64,000 bases of DNA, from positions 1,116,001 through 1,180,000 of the forward strand of contig NZ_SKCJ01000002.1 of the NCBI RefSeq assembly GCF_005434975.1, given 5' to 3'. Positions within the stretch are counted from its first letter, which is position 1; every line of letters starts with the position of its first letter. Under the pieces are notes generated by a model. That model had not been told where the DNA came from and made no database searches. It saw nothing but the letters and a program-made list of their open reading frames with translations. This DNA is from Parerythrobacter lutipelagi (GTDB lineage: Bacteria > Pseudomonadota > Alphaproteobacteria > Sphingomonadales > Sphingomonadaceae). Below, piece by piece: positions 9,086 through 17,283 of this stretch. A program made the position numbers and the translations under genes.

Positions 9086-9198
9086 ATGAAATTCGTTACT
9101 TCAGTAGCCGCATTGGCGATCCTCGCGACACCGGCGATAGCTGCCGACAAGGACTGGAATTTCGGCGACGGCGAAATGCCGGAGCGCTGGTCGCTTGA
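9058..9198 (+). other. Possible 46-codon upstream ORF overlapping the carbonic anhydrase start
   Basis: The ATG at 9058 follows AGGGAGG by five bases, a near-ideal ribosome site, and opens a 46-codon frame (starts MYSLTRELKNEIRYF) that runs out of phase through the first 113 bases of the carbonic anhydrase gene. It could be a leader peptide or a decoy initiation site. No homologous protein is recognised, and it may be untranslated. Confidence 0.3.
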
Positions 9199-9811
9199 GA
9201 ACAGCCAGTATTCACTTTGTGATTCTGGTCTCATGCAATCGCCTGTCGATCTCTCTCAGCACAAGGCGCATGGTCAGGTCACTGTCACCACCAATTATGG
9301 CGCAACTGCCGCAACGCTGGCTGTGGCCAAAGAGAAAGTGCAGCTCGATTTTCCTGCGGGTCAGGGGATGATGTCCGGCGGCAAGCAGTTCAACCTGCTG
9401 CAGGTCCATTTCCACACACCTTCTGAGCACGCCATCAATGGCAAGCGCTATCCGCTGGTTGCGCATTTCGTCCACGCGACCGATGCTGGTGAGCTTGGTG
9501 TGCTTGGCGTCATGTTCGAAGAAGGCGCAGTCAACGCAGGCCTTCAGGGTCTCGTCGCGTCAATGGAAGAGGGTAGCGGTGCAGATCTGACCGTCGACAC
9601 GGCCGCCATGATCCCCGATGATCTGAGTGTCTATCGCTACATGGGTTCGCTCACTACGCCGCCTTGCAGCGAAGGCGTGAACTGGCACGTGGCGAAAGCG
9701 ACGATGACCGCTAGTGCCGATCAGATCGCCGCGCTGACCGAAGAGCTTGGCCCTACGGCACGCTCACTTCAGCCTCTCGGCAACCGCCTCCTGGTGGCGC
9801 CGGGACACTGA
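9086..9811 (+). CDS. Secreted alpha-class carbonic anhydrase
   Basis: Periplasmic zinc enzyme interconverting CO2 and bicarbonate, 241 residues. A signal peptide ends near ATPAIAA (residues 14-20). The zinc ligands are His108 and His110 (QVHFHTPSEH) and His127 (VAHFVH). QSPVD at 51-55 and SLTTPPCSEGVNW at 188-200 are alpha-class signatures, and Cys45 and Cys194 are placed to form the usual disulfide. The ATG at 9086 has AGGGAG seven bases upstream, but that site sits in a hairpin. It lies in opposite orientation between two SOS operons and has no obvious functional link with them. Confidence 0.94.
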   Translation: MKFVTSVAALAILATPAIAADKDWNFGDGEMPERWSLENSQYSLCDSGLMQSPVDLSQHKAHGQVTVTTNYGATAATLAVAKEKVQLDFPAGQGMMSGGKQFNLLQVHFHTPSEHAINGKRYPLVAHFVHATDAGELGVLGVMFEEGAVNAGLQGLVASMEEGSGADLTVDTAAMIPDDLSVYRYMGSLTTPPCSEGVNWHVAKATMTASADQIAALTEELGPTARSLQPLGNRLLVAPGH

Positions 9812-9852
9812 CTTATTGCTGATGCCGCTGCTTCGACTTATGCCTTCCGATT

Positions 9853-10161
9853 ATGGATAGAGTTTCAAAGCAGCGGCACAGCGCACCTTGGCGATGGGCA
9901 TTATGGGGCAGCATTCCGGTGCTGCTCCTCATTCCCGCCGTTTCCATGCTGATCACCGATGAAGTGAGTTGGGGCCTCATTGACTTTCTGGTCGCTGCGG
10001 TTCTGTTCGGTTCGGCAGCATTGGCGGTCGATTGTGTCTTGCGGTTTGCAAAATCACCATTGGTGAAACTTGCCCTGGCCGGGATCGTTCTGGTGGTTCT
10101 TGCGATCATTTGGGCCGAATTGGCTGTCGGCGTTTTCAGTTCTCCGATCGCAGGCAACTGA
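9853..10161 (+). CDS. Small three-helix membrane protein, unknown function
   Basis: A 102-residue protein with a short basic N-terminus and three hydrophobic stretches at about 18-35, 42-62 and 70-95, so an integral inner-membrane protein. I do not recognise a named family. It follows the carbonic anhydrase gene by 41 bases in the same direction, so the two may be co-transcribed. Its stop codon is six bases from the end of the convergent imuB gene. Base composition and codon use look like the neighbours. Confidence 0.7.
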   Translation: MDRVSKQRHSAPWRWALWGSIPVLLLIPAVSMLITDEVSWGLIDFLVAAVLFGSAALAVDCVLRFAKSPLVKLALAGIVLVVLAIIWAELAVGVFSSPIAGN

Positions 10162-10166
10162 TCATG

Positions 10167-11771
10167 TCAGGCGCATAATCCCTGCAGGAACCAGTCGGGC
10201 AATCCTCCGCGCCCGTCACTGACCAGACCATGGCGGTAAATCCAGTATCGCCGCCCTTCCCCGTCCTCGATCCGGTAATAGTCGCGCAGACGTACAGTCG
10301 ACTTCTCGCGCCACCATTCAGGCGCAATCCGCTCCGGCCCCTCGACCCGCACAACCTCGTGCACCTGCCCTCTCCAGCGGAACCGCTGCGGATAGCCGTC
10401 AGGCGTGGCATACAGAACCGCAATGCGCTCTGCTCGGTCGAGCAATTTCAGCGGGCGAGCGTGAAATCGCAGCTCTTCCTGACTGGCCGTCTCCGGATCC
10501 AAAGGCGGCTGCCAACGCTGTGCTCGTTCCGGGATATGGCTGGGAAAAGGGACCGGGCGTGAAATCGCCTTGTTGCCGAGCCGGACCGAGAGCCGATCAA
10601 TGAAAGCGGACAGCGAAGTTCCATGAACCTCGGCACGCGCTTCGATATCGCCTTGCGCCAGCGCCAGCGGCTCGGCCCAGCTTGCCCGCAGTCGCACCAT
10701 CTCGATCCCGAACCCGGCGTCGACATCGTCGAGCTTGGCCGCAAACAGCCGGCAGATATGCGCCGGATCGCGGGTTGCGGCGGACAGTTCAAGAGCACGC
10801 ACAGCCACTTCGCCGTCAACCCGCCACAGGCCCAGTTCCAGGCGGCGCGCGCCATGCGCCTGCCCCTCAAGTTCACGCGCCATATCCTCTGCCAGATCGG
10901 CCAACACCCGATCGAGCAGATCGCGGTGCCGGATCGGCTCGACCAGTCTGCGCTGCACCAGAGGAACCTGCTGCGGAACGACCGGCAACAGCGGTTCAGG
11001 CACACGCCCCAGCAGCTGGTCCATCCGGACGAGCGGATTGGCTGCGGGCGACTTGCGATTGCGGAACCGGCGGTGGAGCGCGTCGCGGCCGACAGTGGCG
11101 AGCTCCGCCAAACGCTTGAGGCCCAGGCGGCGCAGCGTCGTCAGCACATCGTCATCGAGCCGCAGCGCCGCTATAGGCAATTCGGAGAGGCGCGCCTCGG
11201 CATCGTCATCAGGATTCAGAATCGCGCGTTCCGGCCCGAAATGCGAGAGTGCCCATGCCGCGCCCGCCGTTGGTGCGATGGCGAGCCGCACGGCCAGGTC
11301 GCGCTCAGTGAAACCCGTTTGCATGTCCGCCAGCAGCTTCGTTTCGCCGCCGAACAGGTGGGCCACCGCAGTGACGTCGACCAGTATGCCGTCCGGCGTG
11401 TCGAGCGCGCTCCATGGCCCCCATCGCTGCGCCCACAGAGCAAGCTGCTCGAGAAAATCGAGATCGCCTGCCGGATCGCTCGGCGAGACCGCGATCTGCG
11501 GACACAGCGTGCGTGCGTCGGCCAGCATCATGCCTCTCCGCGCACCTGCGGCAAGCCCGGCTTCGTTGACCGCTTCTATCCGCGGACCATGGGCCGTCTC
11601 TGTAATCAGCACGAGCGGCTGCGCGTCTGCTCCCTCCCCGCGCGCGCATCCTTCGCTAGCCCGCCAGCGATCGACCGCCAGCCGCGAAAGCCATGCCGAC
11701 AGGATGCGGCGCGGTTGCCCTTTTTCCTGAAGCGCTGACGGTGCGATCGGCGGTGAGGGTCTGTCCGTCAT
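10167..11771 (-). CDS. imuB: Inactive Y-family polymerase-like mutasome protein ImuB
   Basis: ImuB is the adaptor that links ImuC (DnaE2) to the sliding clamp during SOS mutagenesis; it has a Y-family polymerase fold without catalytic residues. The 534-residue protein starts its conserved region at RRILSAWLSRLAVDRWRAS. Where active Y-family enzymes have an acidic pair (SIDE-like), this protein has ILVDVTAVAHLFGG, fitting a dead polymerase. The ATG at 11771 gives a 116-base overlap with the end of imuA; there is no later ATG before the conserved region, so the overlap is probably real. Together with imuA it is transcribed from the LexA box at 12442-12456. Confidence 0.9.
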   Translation of the reverse strand: MTDRPSPPIAPSALQEKGQPRRILSAWLSRLAVDRWRASEGCARGEGADAQPLVLITETAHGPRIEAVNEAGLAAGARRGMMLADARTLCPQIAVSPSDPAGDLDFLEQLALWAQRWGPWSALDTPDGILVDVTAVAHLFGGETKLLADMQTGFTERDLAVRLAIAPTAGAAWALSHFGPERAILNPDDDAEARLSELPIAALRLDDDVLTTLRRLGLKRLAELATVGRDALHRRFRNRKSPAANPLVRMDQLLGRVPEPLLPVVPQQVPLVQRRLVEPIRHRDLLDRVLADLAEDMARELEGQAHGARRLELGLWRVDGEVAVRALELSAATRDPAHICRLFAAKLDDVDAGFGIEMVRLRASWAEPLALAQGDIEARAEVHGTSLSAFIDRLSVRLGNKAISRPVPFPSHIPERAQRWQPPLDPETASQEELRFHARPLKLLDRAERIAVLYATPDGYPQRFRWRGQVHEVVRVEGPERIAPEWWREKSTVRLRDYYRIEDGEGRRYWIYRHGLVSDGRGGLPDWFLQGLCA

Positions 11772-12441
11772 CGCTCAATATCCAGTTGCCGGGAGGGTGG
11801 CTTCGCGCCCGGAAAAGTTCGGCATGCCACCGGGGTTGACCCGGCGCCTGTGCATTCCATTGCGGCGCATGCGACACAGCTGGTTTCACCTGCCAGCGCA
11901 TTCGTGCGGAAGAGAGGTCGCGCGCCGCATCAATGCGCACCAGCCACAGCGGCACCCCGTGCTTTTCTGCCGCAAGGCTGAGCCGCCGTGACGCCGTGAA
12001 ATCGAGCGCGCGCGGATTGCCTGCAAGTTCTCCGATCACGCAGGCGAGATCCCTGCAGCGCAGCCCCTCTTCCAGCGCGAACAGCGCATCCTCGACCTTC
12101 TCCGCCATGACATGGATCACCCGGTGACGTATCGCCTGCGGCAAGCCCGGACGGTAAGGTCGCCCGGTCAAGCGGACCGAAGCGCGATCCTGAACCCACA
12201 AGACAGCCCGGCGATCTTCCGCTTCCGCCAAAGGGCCCTGATCCAGCTGCCGAAGTTCATCGAGTGCCAATGCAAGCGCAGCCGATCCGCCGCTGGCATC
12301 ATTCCCGGCTGCAAAAACCTCGCTGTTCGAGGCAGCTTTCAGGCCCGGGCGCCATTGCGCCGCCCGCGCTGCCGAAGAGGCAACGAGATCGCGGGCCGAG
12401 AGCATGGATTGCCCGGCCAGAACGCAAAAGGAATCACTCAT
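11656..12441 (-). CDS. imuA: SOS mutagenesis protein ImuA
   Basis: A 261-residue RecA/SulA-like protein of the ImuA family, required with ImuB and ImuC for damage-induced mutagenesis. Its position immediately upstream of imuB and downstream of a LexA box supports the name; the sequence itself is weakly conserved (for example VLWVQDRASVRLTGRPY and ARDLSSARMRWQVKPA in the C-terminal half). The ATG at 12441 begins directly after the LexA box with no Shine-Dalgarno sequence, so either the mRNA is leaderless or translation starts at Met13. The last ~39 codons overlap imuB in another frame. Confidence 0.83.
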   Translation of the reverse strand: MSDSFCVLAGQSMLSARDLVASSAARAAQWRPGLKAASNSEVFAAGNDASGGSAALALALDELRQLDQGPLAEAEDRRAVLWVQDRASVRLTGRPYRPGLPQAIRHRVIHVMAEKVEDALFALEEGLRCRDLACVIGELAGNPRALDFTASRRLSLAAEKHGVPLWLVRIDAARDLSSARMRWQVKPAVSHAPQWNAQAPGQPRWHAELFRARSHPPGNWILSDDGQTLTADRTVSASGKRATAPHPVGMAFAAGGRSLAG

Positions 12442-12456
12442 GTTCTATATATGTTC
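12442..12456 (-). promoter_or_regulatory. LexA (SOS) box of imuA-imuB
   Basis: The plus strand reads GTTCTATATATGTTC, a perfect GTTC-N7-GTTC repeat of the alphaproteobacterial LexA operator type. It directly abuts the imuA ATG (12441-12439). The spacer is all A/T and could carry the -10 element. The same arrangement is found at 8870-8884 before the rSAM-udgX-dnaE2 operon, so both transcripts are inferred to belong to one SOS regulon. Confidence 0.92.
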
Positions 12457-12566
12457 TATTTTCGGATGATTCGCAATTCCTCTTGTCACTATCTGTCCTC
12501 CCCTCGCCAGCGGAACAAACACGCTGCTGCAATGTTTTGAAAGCACACCCAAACAGGAGCCCGACA

Positions 12567-13049
12567 ATGAAGCACGCCAATGGAAATGCCGACGAGTTGA
12601 AGACCAAATTCTGGACTGCTCTCGCCGACTCTCCCTTTCTTTTCCTCCAGCTTGACAGCGATCCGACAACAGCCGTTCCTATGAGCGCGCAGCTGGACAA
12701 GGATGCCGACAGCGCAATCTGGTTCTTCACTCAGAAAAACAGCAGCTTCGCCAAGCTGGGGGCCGCAACCGCAACATTTGAAGGCGAAGACCACAAGATG
12801 TTCGCCCGCTTCCACGGCAATCTGTCAGTCGAAACCAGCCAGGAGCGTTTCGACCAGTTCTGGAACAATTTCGTCGAAGCCTGGTACGATGGCGGGAAAG
12901 ACGACCCCGATATCCTGTTCTTGCGCATGGACCTGGGCGATGCGGAAATCTGGAACGGCGATTTCAGCCTGCTGACCGTCGCCAAGATGGCACTCGGCAA
13001 GACCGTGCATGACGATGTGAAGGACAAACACACCGAAACCGCATTGTAA
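12567..13049 (+). CDS. Pyridoxamine 5'-phosphate oxidase-fold protein (general stress protein 26-like)
   Basis: A 160-residue cytoplasmic protein of the split-barrel FMN-binding superfamily. Recognisable parts are LKTKFWTALADSPFLFLQL at the N-terminus, IWFFTQKNS near the middle and a C-terminal PDILFLRMDLGDAEIW. Members bind flavin or related cofactors; several are stress induced, but no reaction can be assigned here. The ATG at 12567 is preceded by CAGGAG with good spacing; the longer frame back to 12264 runs through the imuA region and is rejected. It is divergent from imuA, with 125 bases between, and ends at a hairpin at 13065-13099. Confidence 0.82.
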   Translation: MKHANGNADELKTKFWTALADSPFLFLQLDSDPTTAVPMSAQLDKDADSAIWFFTQKNSSFAKLGAATATFEGEDHKMFARFHGNLSVETSQERFDQFWNNFVEAWYDGGKDDPDILFLRMDLGDAEIWNGDFSLLTVAKMALGKTVHDDVKDKHTETAL

Positions 13050-13064
13050 TAAATCTAACTCAAG

Positions 13065-13099
13065 ATCAGGGCCGCGTCTCTAACGAGAGCGGCCCTGAT
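13065..13099. terminator. Bidirectional hairpin terminator
   Basis: ATCAGGGCCGC (13065-13075) pairs perfectly with GCGGCCCTGAT (13089-13099), and the loop has a further TCTC/GAGA match. It lies between two convergent genes (12567-13049 plus, 13126-14697 minus) and is the only structure in that gap. The flanking T-runs are poor, so efficiency is uncertain. Confidence 0.75.
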
Positions 13100-13125
13100 T
13101 ACATATCTCAAACTCCAGACCGAAG

Positions 13126-14697
13126 CTAATCAGGATCGATCGGAATCATCGCTTCCTTACCCGCGACATCGTCCACCACCTCTATGATACCGCGCCCAAG
13201 ATGACTGCGGCTCCGACTGTACAGGAAGTAGATAAGGATGCCGATCAGGCCCCAAGCCGGGAGAACCAGCATTGCTTCGATCGGAAGATTTACATACAGG
13301 AAAACGCACCCGAACAAAGTCAGAGGCGCCACAATCCACACCCCTGCCATACGGAACGGGCGAAGTCTGTCAGGATCGGTCTTACGCAGCATCATGACAG
13401 TCACCGCCACCATGAAAAACGCATAAAGCGTACCGGCATTGGCATAATCGGCGAGAAGGCCGACCGGAAAAAATGCCGCCCCGACACCGACGACCAGTCC
13501 GGTCAAAGCCGTAACGATATGAGGCGTCTTCCACCTTGGATGCACAGCGCTGAGCTTTTCAGGCAGCAATCCGTCGCGGCTCATGACGAAGAAAATCCGC
13601 GTCTGAGCGAAGATCAAAACGAGGATGACCGACGGGAGAGCCAGAAAGGCAGCAATGCCGAGCATGTTACCTATCCCCGAGAAACCTATCTGCCTCAGAA
13701 CATGCGCCAGCGCCTCGTCGGAGCAGACAAGCGCCATCGCATGTTGAGGTAGTGCACATTGACGGGCCAGTTCTTCCGAACCTGCCGGGAAAGGTATGCC
13801 GCCAGGTCCCATTATGGGTTGCCCGCCAATCGTGCCAATCGCGCCTGCAGCAACAAGAATGTAGAACACTGTGCAGACCAACAGCGATCCAATGAGCCCT
13901 AGCGGTACATTGCGCTGCGGGTCTTTTGTCTCTTCGGCGGCTGTGGATACCGCGTCAAACCCAACGTAGGCGAAGAAAATTGTTGCCGCTGCACCGACCG
14001 CTCCAAGCCCTGATCCAACCCCGCCGAACACACCGGCTGGCAAGAACGGATTGAACCTGTTCGCATCGAATTCGGGGCTGCTTAGTGTCAAAGCAATAAA
14101 GGCAGTCAACGCGGCGACCTTGATCGCAACGAGAACAGCGTTGACCTTTGCACTCTCACTCGTGCCTATCATAAGCAGCCAGGTCACTAGCAATGCAATG
14201 ATCAGCGCCGGCAAATTGATCAATCCTCCGGGGGCGCCACCAAGCGCCAAGGGACCAGCGCTTAGCCAAGGTGGAAGCTGTACTCCAAAGAACTCGTTCA
14301 GGATCGTCCCACTGAAGTATCCTGACCAACCCACTGAAACCGCGCTTGCCGCGACGGCATACTCGAGGATCAAGGCCCACCCAACAGTCCATGCGAAAAA
14401 CTCGCCGACCGAAGCGTAGGAATAAGTGTAAGCCGATCCCGCGACAGGTATCATGGCTGCGACCTCTGCATAGCAGAGCGCAGCCACGATACAGACCGCT
14501 CCGGCAACTACGAACGCCAGCATCAGGCCCGGTCCAGCCTTTTGCGCGCCAGCAGCTGTCAGAACGAAAATACCCGTCCCGATGATGCATCCAATTCCGA
14601 ATAACATAAGTTGCAGGCCGCTGAGAGAACGATGCAACGACTTCTTCTGCGCTGTCGCCAATATAGCATCCAGCGGCTTAACCCGATCCAATAGCAT
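13126..14697 (-). CDS. APC-family amino acid permease (cationic amino acid transporter type)
   Basis: An inner-membrane amino acid transporter, 523 residues with about 12 hydrophobic helices. The first helix carries the substrate-binding motif IGCIIGTGIFVLTA, and the family marker AEVAAMIPVAGSAYTYSY follows. A long loop with two Cys residues lies near the middle. The start at 14697 (MLLDRVKPLDAILATAQKKSL) is preferred over 14730 because homologous proteins begin with RVKPLDAI. The substrate cannot be told from sequence. It is transcribed in the same direction as the NSS transporter upstream, 101 bases away. Confidence 0.88.
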   Translation of the reverse strand: MLLDRVKPLDAILATAQKKSLHRSLSGLQLMLFGIGCIIGTGIFVLTAAGAQKAGPGLMLAFVVAGAVCIVAALCYAEVAAMIPVAGSAYTYSYASVGEFFAWTVGWALILEYAVAASAVSVGWSGYFSGTILNEFFGVQLPPWLSAGPLALGGAPGGLINLPALIIALLVTWLLMIGTSESAKVNAVLVAIKVAALTAFIALTLSSPEFDANRFNPFLPAGVFGGVGSGLGAVGAAATIFFAYVGFDAVSTAAEETKDPQRNVPLGLIGSLLVCTVFYILVAAGAIGTIGGQPIMGPGGIPFPAGSEELARQCALPQHAMALVCSDEALAHVLRQIGFSGIGNMLGIAAFLALPSVILVLIFAQTRIFFVMSRDGLLPEKLSAVHPRWKTPHIVTALTGLVVGVGAAFFPVGLLADYANAGTLYAFFMVAVTVMMLRKTDPDRLRPFRMAGVWIVAPLTLFGCVFLYVNLPIEAMLVLPAWGLIGILIYFLYSRSRSHLGRGIIEVVDDVAGKEAMIPIDPD

Positions 14698-14798
14698 ACG
14701 CACGAATCCACCAGATCCGCAGCGGGACATTCCCGCCCTGACGACCGGTCCGCTGAATTTACTGCAAGGTCATCAAGACGCCAATCGAAAAACGCCGA

Positions 14799-16226
14799 TT
14801 AGCCAAGAACGGCCGGGAACAGACCGGTTATCAGGATTGCCGTCACAGCCAGTGGGCAGAGCCAGGCAAGCAGGAACCGCCAGATCGTAAACATCCCGCC
14901 TGACAGCCCGGTCGTGGTCTCCAGCAAGCGCCGGTCGGCTCGCCATCCGATAAACAGTGAGGTCAGCAATGCGCCCAGCGGCAACATGATCTTGCCCGTG
15001 AAACCATCGACGGTGTCAAGAATATCGGTGTTCTCGAAGATCGACCAGAAGCCCAGCGGCCGTACGTCCGAAAGAACATTGTATCCCAGCAGGCACAACA
15101 CCCCGATCAGAAATGCGCCGCCACCGAAAATGCCTGCAGACATTTTCCTCGACCAACCCATTTCGCCCACGCCCCACGCCGTTGGGACTTCAAGCAGCGA
15201 AATCGAGCTGGTGATAGCCGCCACAAGCACGAGAACGAAAAACAGCAAGCCGATAAGTGAACCGGCAGGCATGGCTTCAAATGCGAATGGCAAGGTCTGG
15301 AAAACCAAGGTTGGCCCTGCGGCCGGATCAAGCCCGACTGCGAAAACAATCGGGAAGATCATAAGGCCAGCAAGCAGCGCAACACCGGTATCGGCAAGCG
15401 CAATCGCTGCTGCTGTCGAGCCGAGCTTTGTGCCTTCCCGGATATAGGAACCATATGTGATAATCCCGGCTACCCCGAGAGAGAGCGAGAACAGTGCCTG
15501 GCCAAGTGCGGAATTCATAACTTCCGGCGTCAGTTTCGACCAGTCGGGCGTGAACAGGAATGCCGCCGCTTCACTGACATCGCCGACGATCGCCCCATAA
15601 ATGGTGATACCGATCAAAAGCACGAAGAAAGCGGGCATCAACCAGGTTGCTGCCTTTTCGATGCCGCCGCTGATGCCGCGCGCAACGATAAACAACGTCG
15701 CACCCATGAATGCGAAGTGCATTGCGAGGAGCAGGACAGGGTCGGCGAACAAATCACCCATACGTCCGGCAATCTGCTCTTGCGACTGTCCTTGCAACGC
15801 TCCGCGGAACGGATCGCCCGCCAGCACAGCCTGCCCGAAATCGGCAGCAAACACGCCGACATAATACAGCACCCAACCGGCAACGACCGAGTAGAACGAG
15901 ACGATCAGGAAAGCCGCCAATGCGCCAAGACCGCCGAAAATCGACCAGCGCGACGAGACATTGGACGCTTTGGCTACATTGCGGATGGAGCCGACAGCAT
16001 CAGTCTGCCCCGCCCGGCCAATGAATACCTCCGCCAACAAAAGCGGCAAGCCCAGCAGGAAAACACAACCGATATAGAAAATTACGAACGCACCGCCGCC
16101 ATTTTCACCAGCAAGCGTCGGGAAACGCCACAGATTGCCGAGACCAACGGCCGCACCAATCGCAGCCAAGATAAATGCCGAACGTGAGGACCACCCCTCA
16201 CCCGGAGTCGTACTGGTAGCAACCAT
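14799..16226 (-). CDS. Sodium-dependent transporter of the neurotransmitter:sodium symporter (NSS/SNF) family
   Basis: An inner-membrane Na+-coupled transporter of 475 residues with about 11-12 helices, usually for amino acids in bacteria. Helix 1 has the diagnostic AAIGAAVGLGNLWRFP, which forms the Na+ and substrate sites. The start at 16226 (MVATSTTPGEGWSSR) is chosen because it leaves the usual short tail before helix 1 and has GAGGG about 11 bases upstream; the frame runs back to 16310. It is divergent from panB. Substrate unknown. Confidence 0.9.
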   Translation of the reverse strand: MVATSTTPGEGWSSRSAFILAAIGAAVGLGNLWRFPTLAGENGGGAFVIFYIGCVFLLGLPLLLAEVFIGRAGQTDAVGSIRNVAKASNVSSRWSIFGGLGALAAFLIVSFYSVVAGWVLYYVGVFAADFGQAVLAGDPFRGALQGQSQEQIAGRMGDLFADPVLLLAMHFAFMGATLFIVARGISGGIEKAATWLMPAFFVLLIGITIYGAIVGDVSEAAAFLFTPDWSKLTPEVMNSALGQALFSLSLGVAGIITYGSYIREGTKLGSTAAAIALADTGVALLAGLMIFPIVFAVGLDPAAGPTLVFQTLPFAFEAMPAGSLIGLLFFVLVLVAAITSSISLLEVPTAWGVGEMGWSRKMSAGIFGGGAFLIGVLCLLGYNVLSDVRPLGFWSIFENTDILDTVDGFTGKIMLPLGALLTSLFIGWRADRRLLETTTGLSGGMFTIWRFLLAWLCPLAVTAILITGLFPAVLG

Positions 16227-16345
16227 CGTGAAATTTTCCCTCTCGCGGCGCCCCTCCGGCGCGTTAGCGAAGCCTTCTGCAACGATTTGCCAAGACAGTC
16301 GAGTGACCATTTGCGCAAATCCCCTGCTCGGCTAGAAGCGTTGCC

Positions 16346-17215
16346 ATGTCTACGACCTTCCAGCTCGATACCTCGACCAGTCGCGCCAATCCTACGCCGG
16401 CGCCAATGAAGCGCCTGACGGTGCCCAAGATCCGCCAGCGGAAGTCTGATGGATCAACCGACCTGCCGCTCGTAATGCTGACTGCCTACACTGCACGGCA
16501 GGCGCAGCTGCTCGACGCGCATTGCGATCTCCTACTCGTCGGGGATTCGCTCGGGCAAGTCATCTATGGCCTTCCTTCAACCATCCCTGTGACACTGCGC
16601 ATGATGGCGGATCATGCCGCAGCGGTCGTGCGTGGCAGTTACCATGCAGTGGTCGTAGTCGACATGCCATTCGGATCCTACGAACAATCGCCGCAGCAGG
16701 CGTTCGAAAGCGCGAGTTTCCTGCTCAAGGAGAGCGGTGCCGCAGCGGTCAAACTCGAAGGCGGAGAAGTCATGGCAGAGACCGTGGCGTTCCTTAACCA
16801 GCGCGGCATCCCGGTTATGGGGCATGTCGGGCTGACACCGCAGGCGGTAAATGTGCTGGGCGGTTATGCTGCGCGCGGGCGAAGCGGCACGGAAGCAGAG
16901 AAGATCGTGTCAGACGCCAAAGCATTGGACGATGCAGGAGCCTTTGCGATCGTAGTCGAAGGCGTTGTCGAGCCAATCGCGATTGACGCGACGAATTCAG
17001 TAGCGTGCCCTACCATAGGAATTGGCGCATCATCAAAATGTGACGGCCAAGTCCTCGTGACGGAGGACATGTTGGGAATGTTCGAGCGCGTGCCACGGTT
17101 CGTGAAGAAGTACGAGAACATCGCACAGCTGATCGAACAAACCGTAGCGACCTATGCCAGCGAGGTACGCGAACGCACCTTCCCCGGTGCCGAACAAACC
17201 TATCAGCCGAAGTAA
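16346..17215 (+). CDS. panB: 3-methyl-2-oxobutanoate hydroxymethyltransferase
   Basis: PanB transfers a hydroxymethyl group from methylene-THF to 2-oxoisovalerate to make ketopantoate, the first committed step of pantothenate/CoA synthesis. The 289-residue protein is a TIM barrel with [13 protein letters not shown] (metal and substrate site), [13 protein letters not shown] and the [10 protein letters not shown] motif. The N-terminus is about 20 residues longer than usual; a start at Met21 ([10 protein letters not shown]) is possible. No panC or panD lies nearby. Its substrate 2-oxoisovalerate is also the substrate of the branched-chain dehydrogenase encoded at 52348-56010. Confidence 0.96.
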   Translation: MSTTFQLDTSTSRANPTPAPMKRLTVPKIRQRKSDGSTDLPLVMLTAYTARQAQLLDAHCDLLLVGDSLGQVIYGLPSTIPVTLRMMADHAAAVVRGSYHAVVVVDMPFGSYEQSPQQAFESASFLLKESGAAAVKLEGGEVMAETVAFLNQRGIPVMGHVGLTPQAVNVLGGYAARGRSGTEAEKIVSDAKALDDAGAFAIVVEGVVEPIAIDATNSVACPTIGIGASSKCDGQVLVTEDMLGMFERVPRFVKKYENIAQLIEQTVATYASEVRERTFPGAEQTYQPK

Positions 17216-17229
17216 CATATCCGTTCTTG

Positions 17230-17261
17230 TGCCGGCTCCATCAACTGCGTAGCAGCCGGCA
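17230..17261. terminator. Hairpin after panB (possible terminator or leader structure)
   Basis: TGCCGGCT (17230-17237) and AGCCGGCA (17254-17261) form an eight-base-pair perfect stem with a 16-base loop between panB and the next gene. No T-run follows, so a terminator role is uncertain; it could equally be in the leader of the DUF475 gene. Confidence 0.35.
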
Positions 17262-17283
17262 TCAATCAACATTGGATCGGCAC

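Noticed and set aside
10623-11738. 371- and 331-codon plus-strand frames opposite imuB
   Set aside because: Two overlapping antisense frames in the same stretch, both low-complexity Arg/Ser/Gln-rich, explained by the codon bias of imuB.
13157-13752. Plus-strand frames opposite the amino acid permease 3' end
   Set aside because: Antisense to a clear 12-helix permease; short, charged and without start signals.
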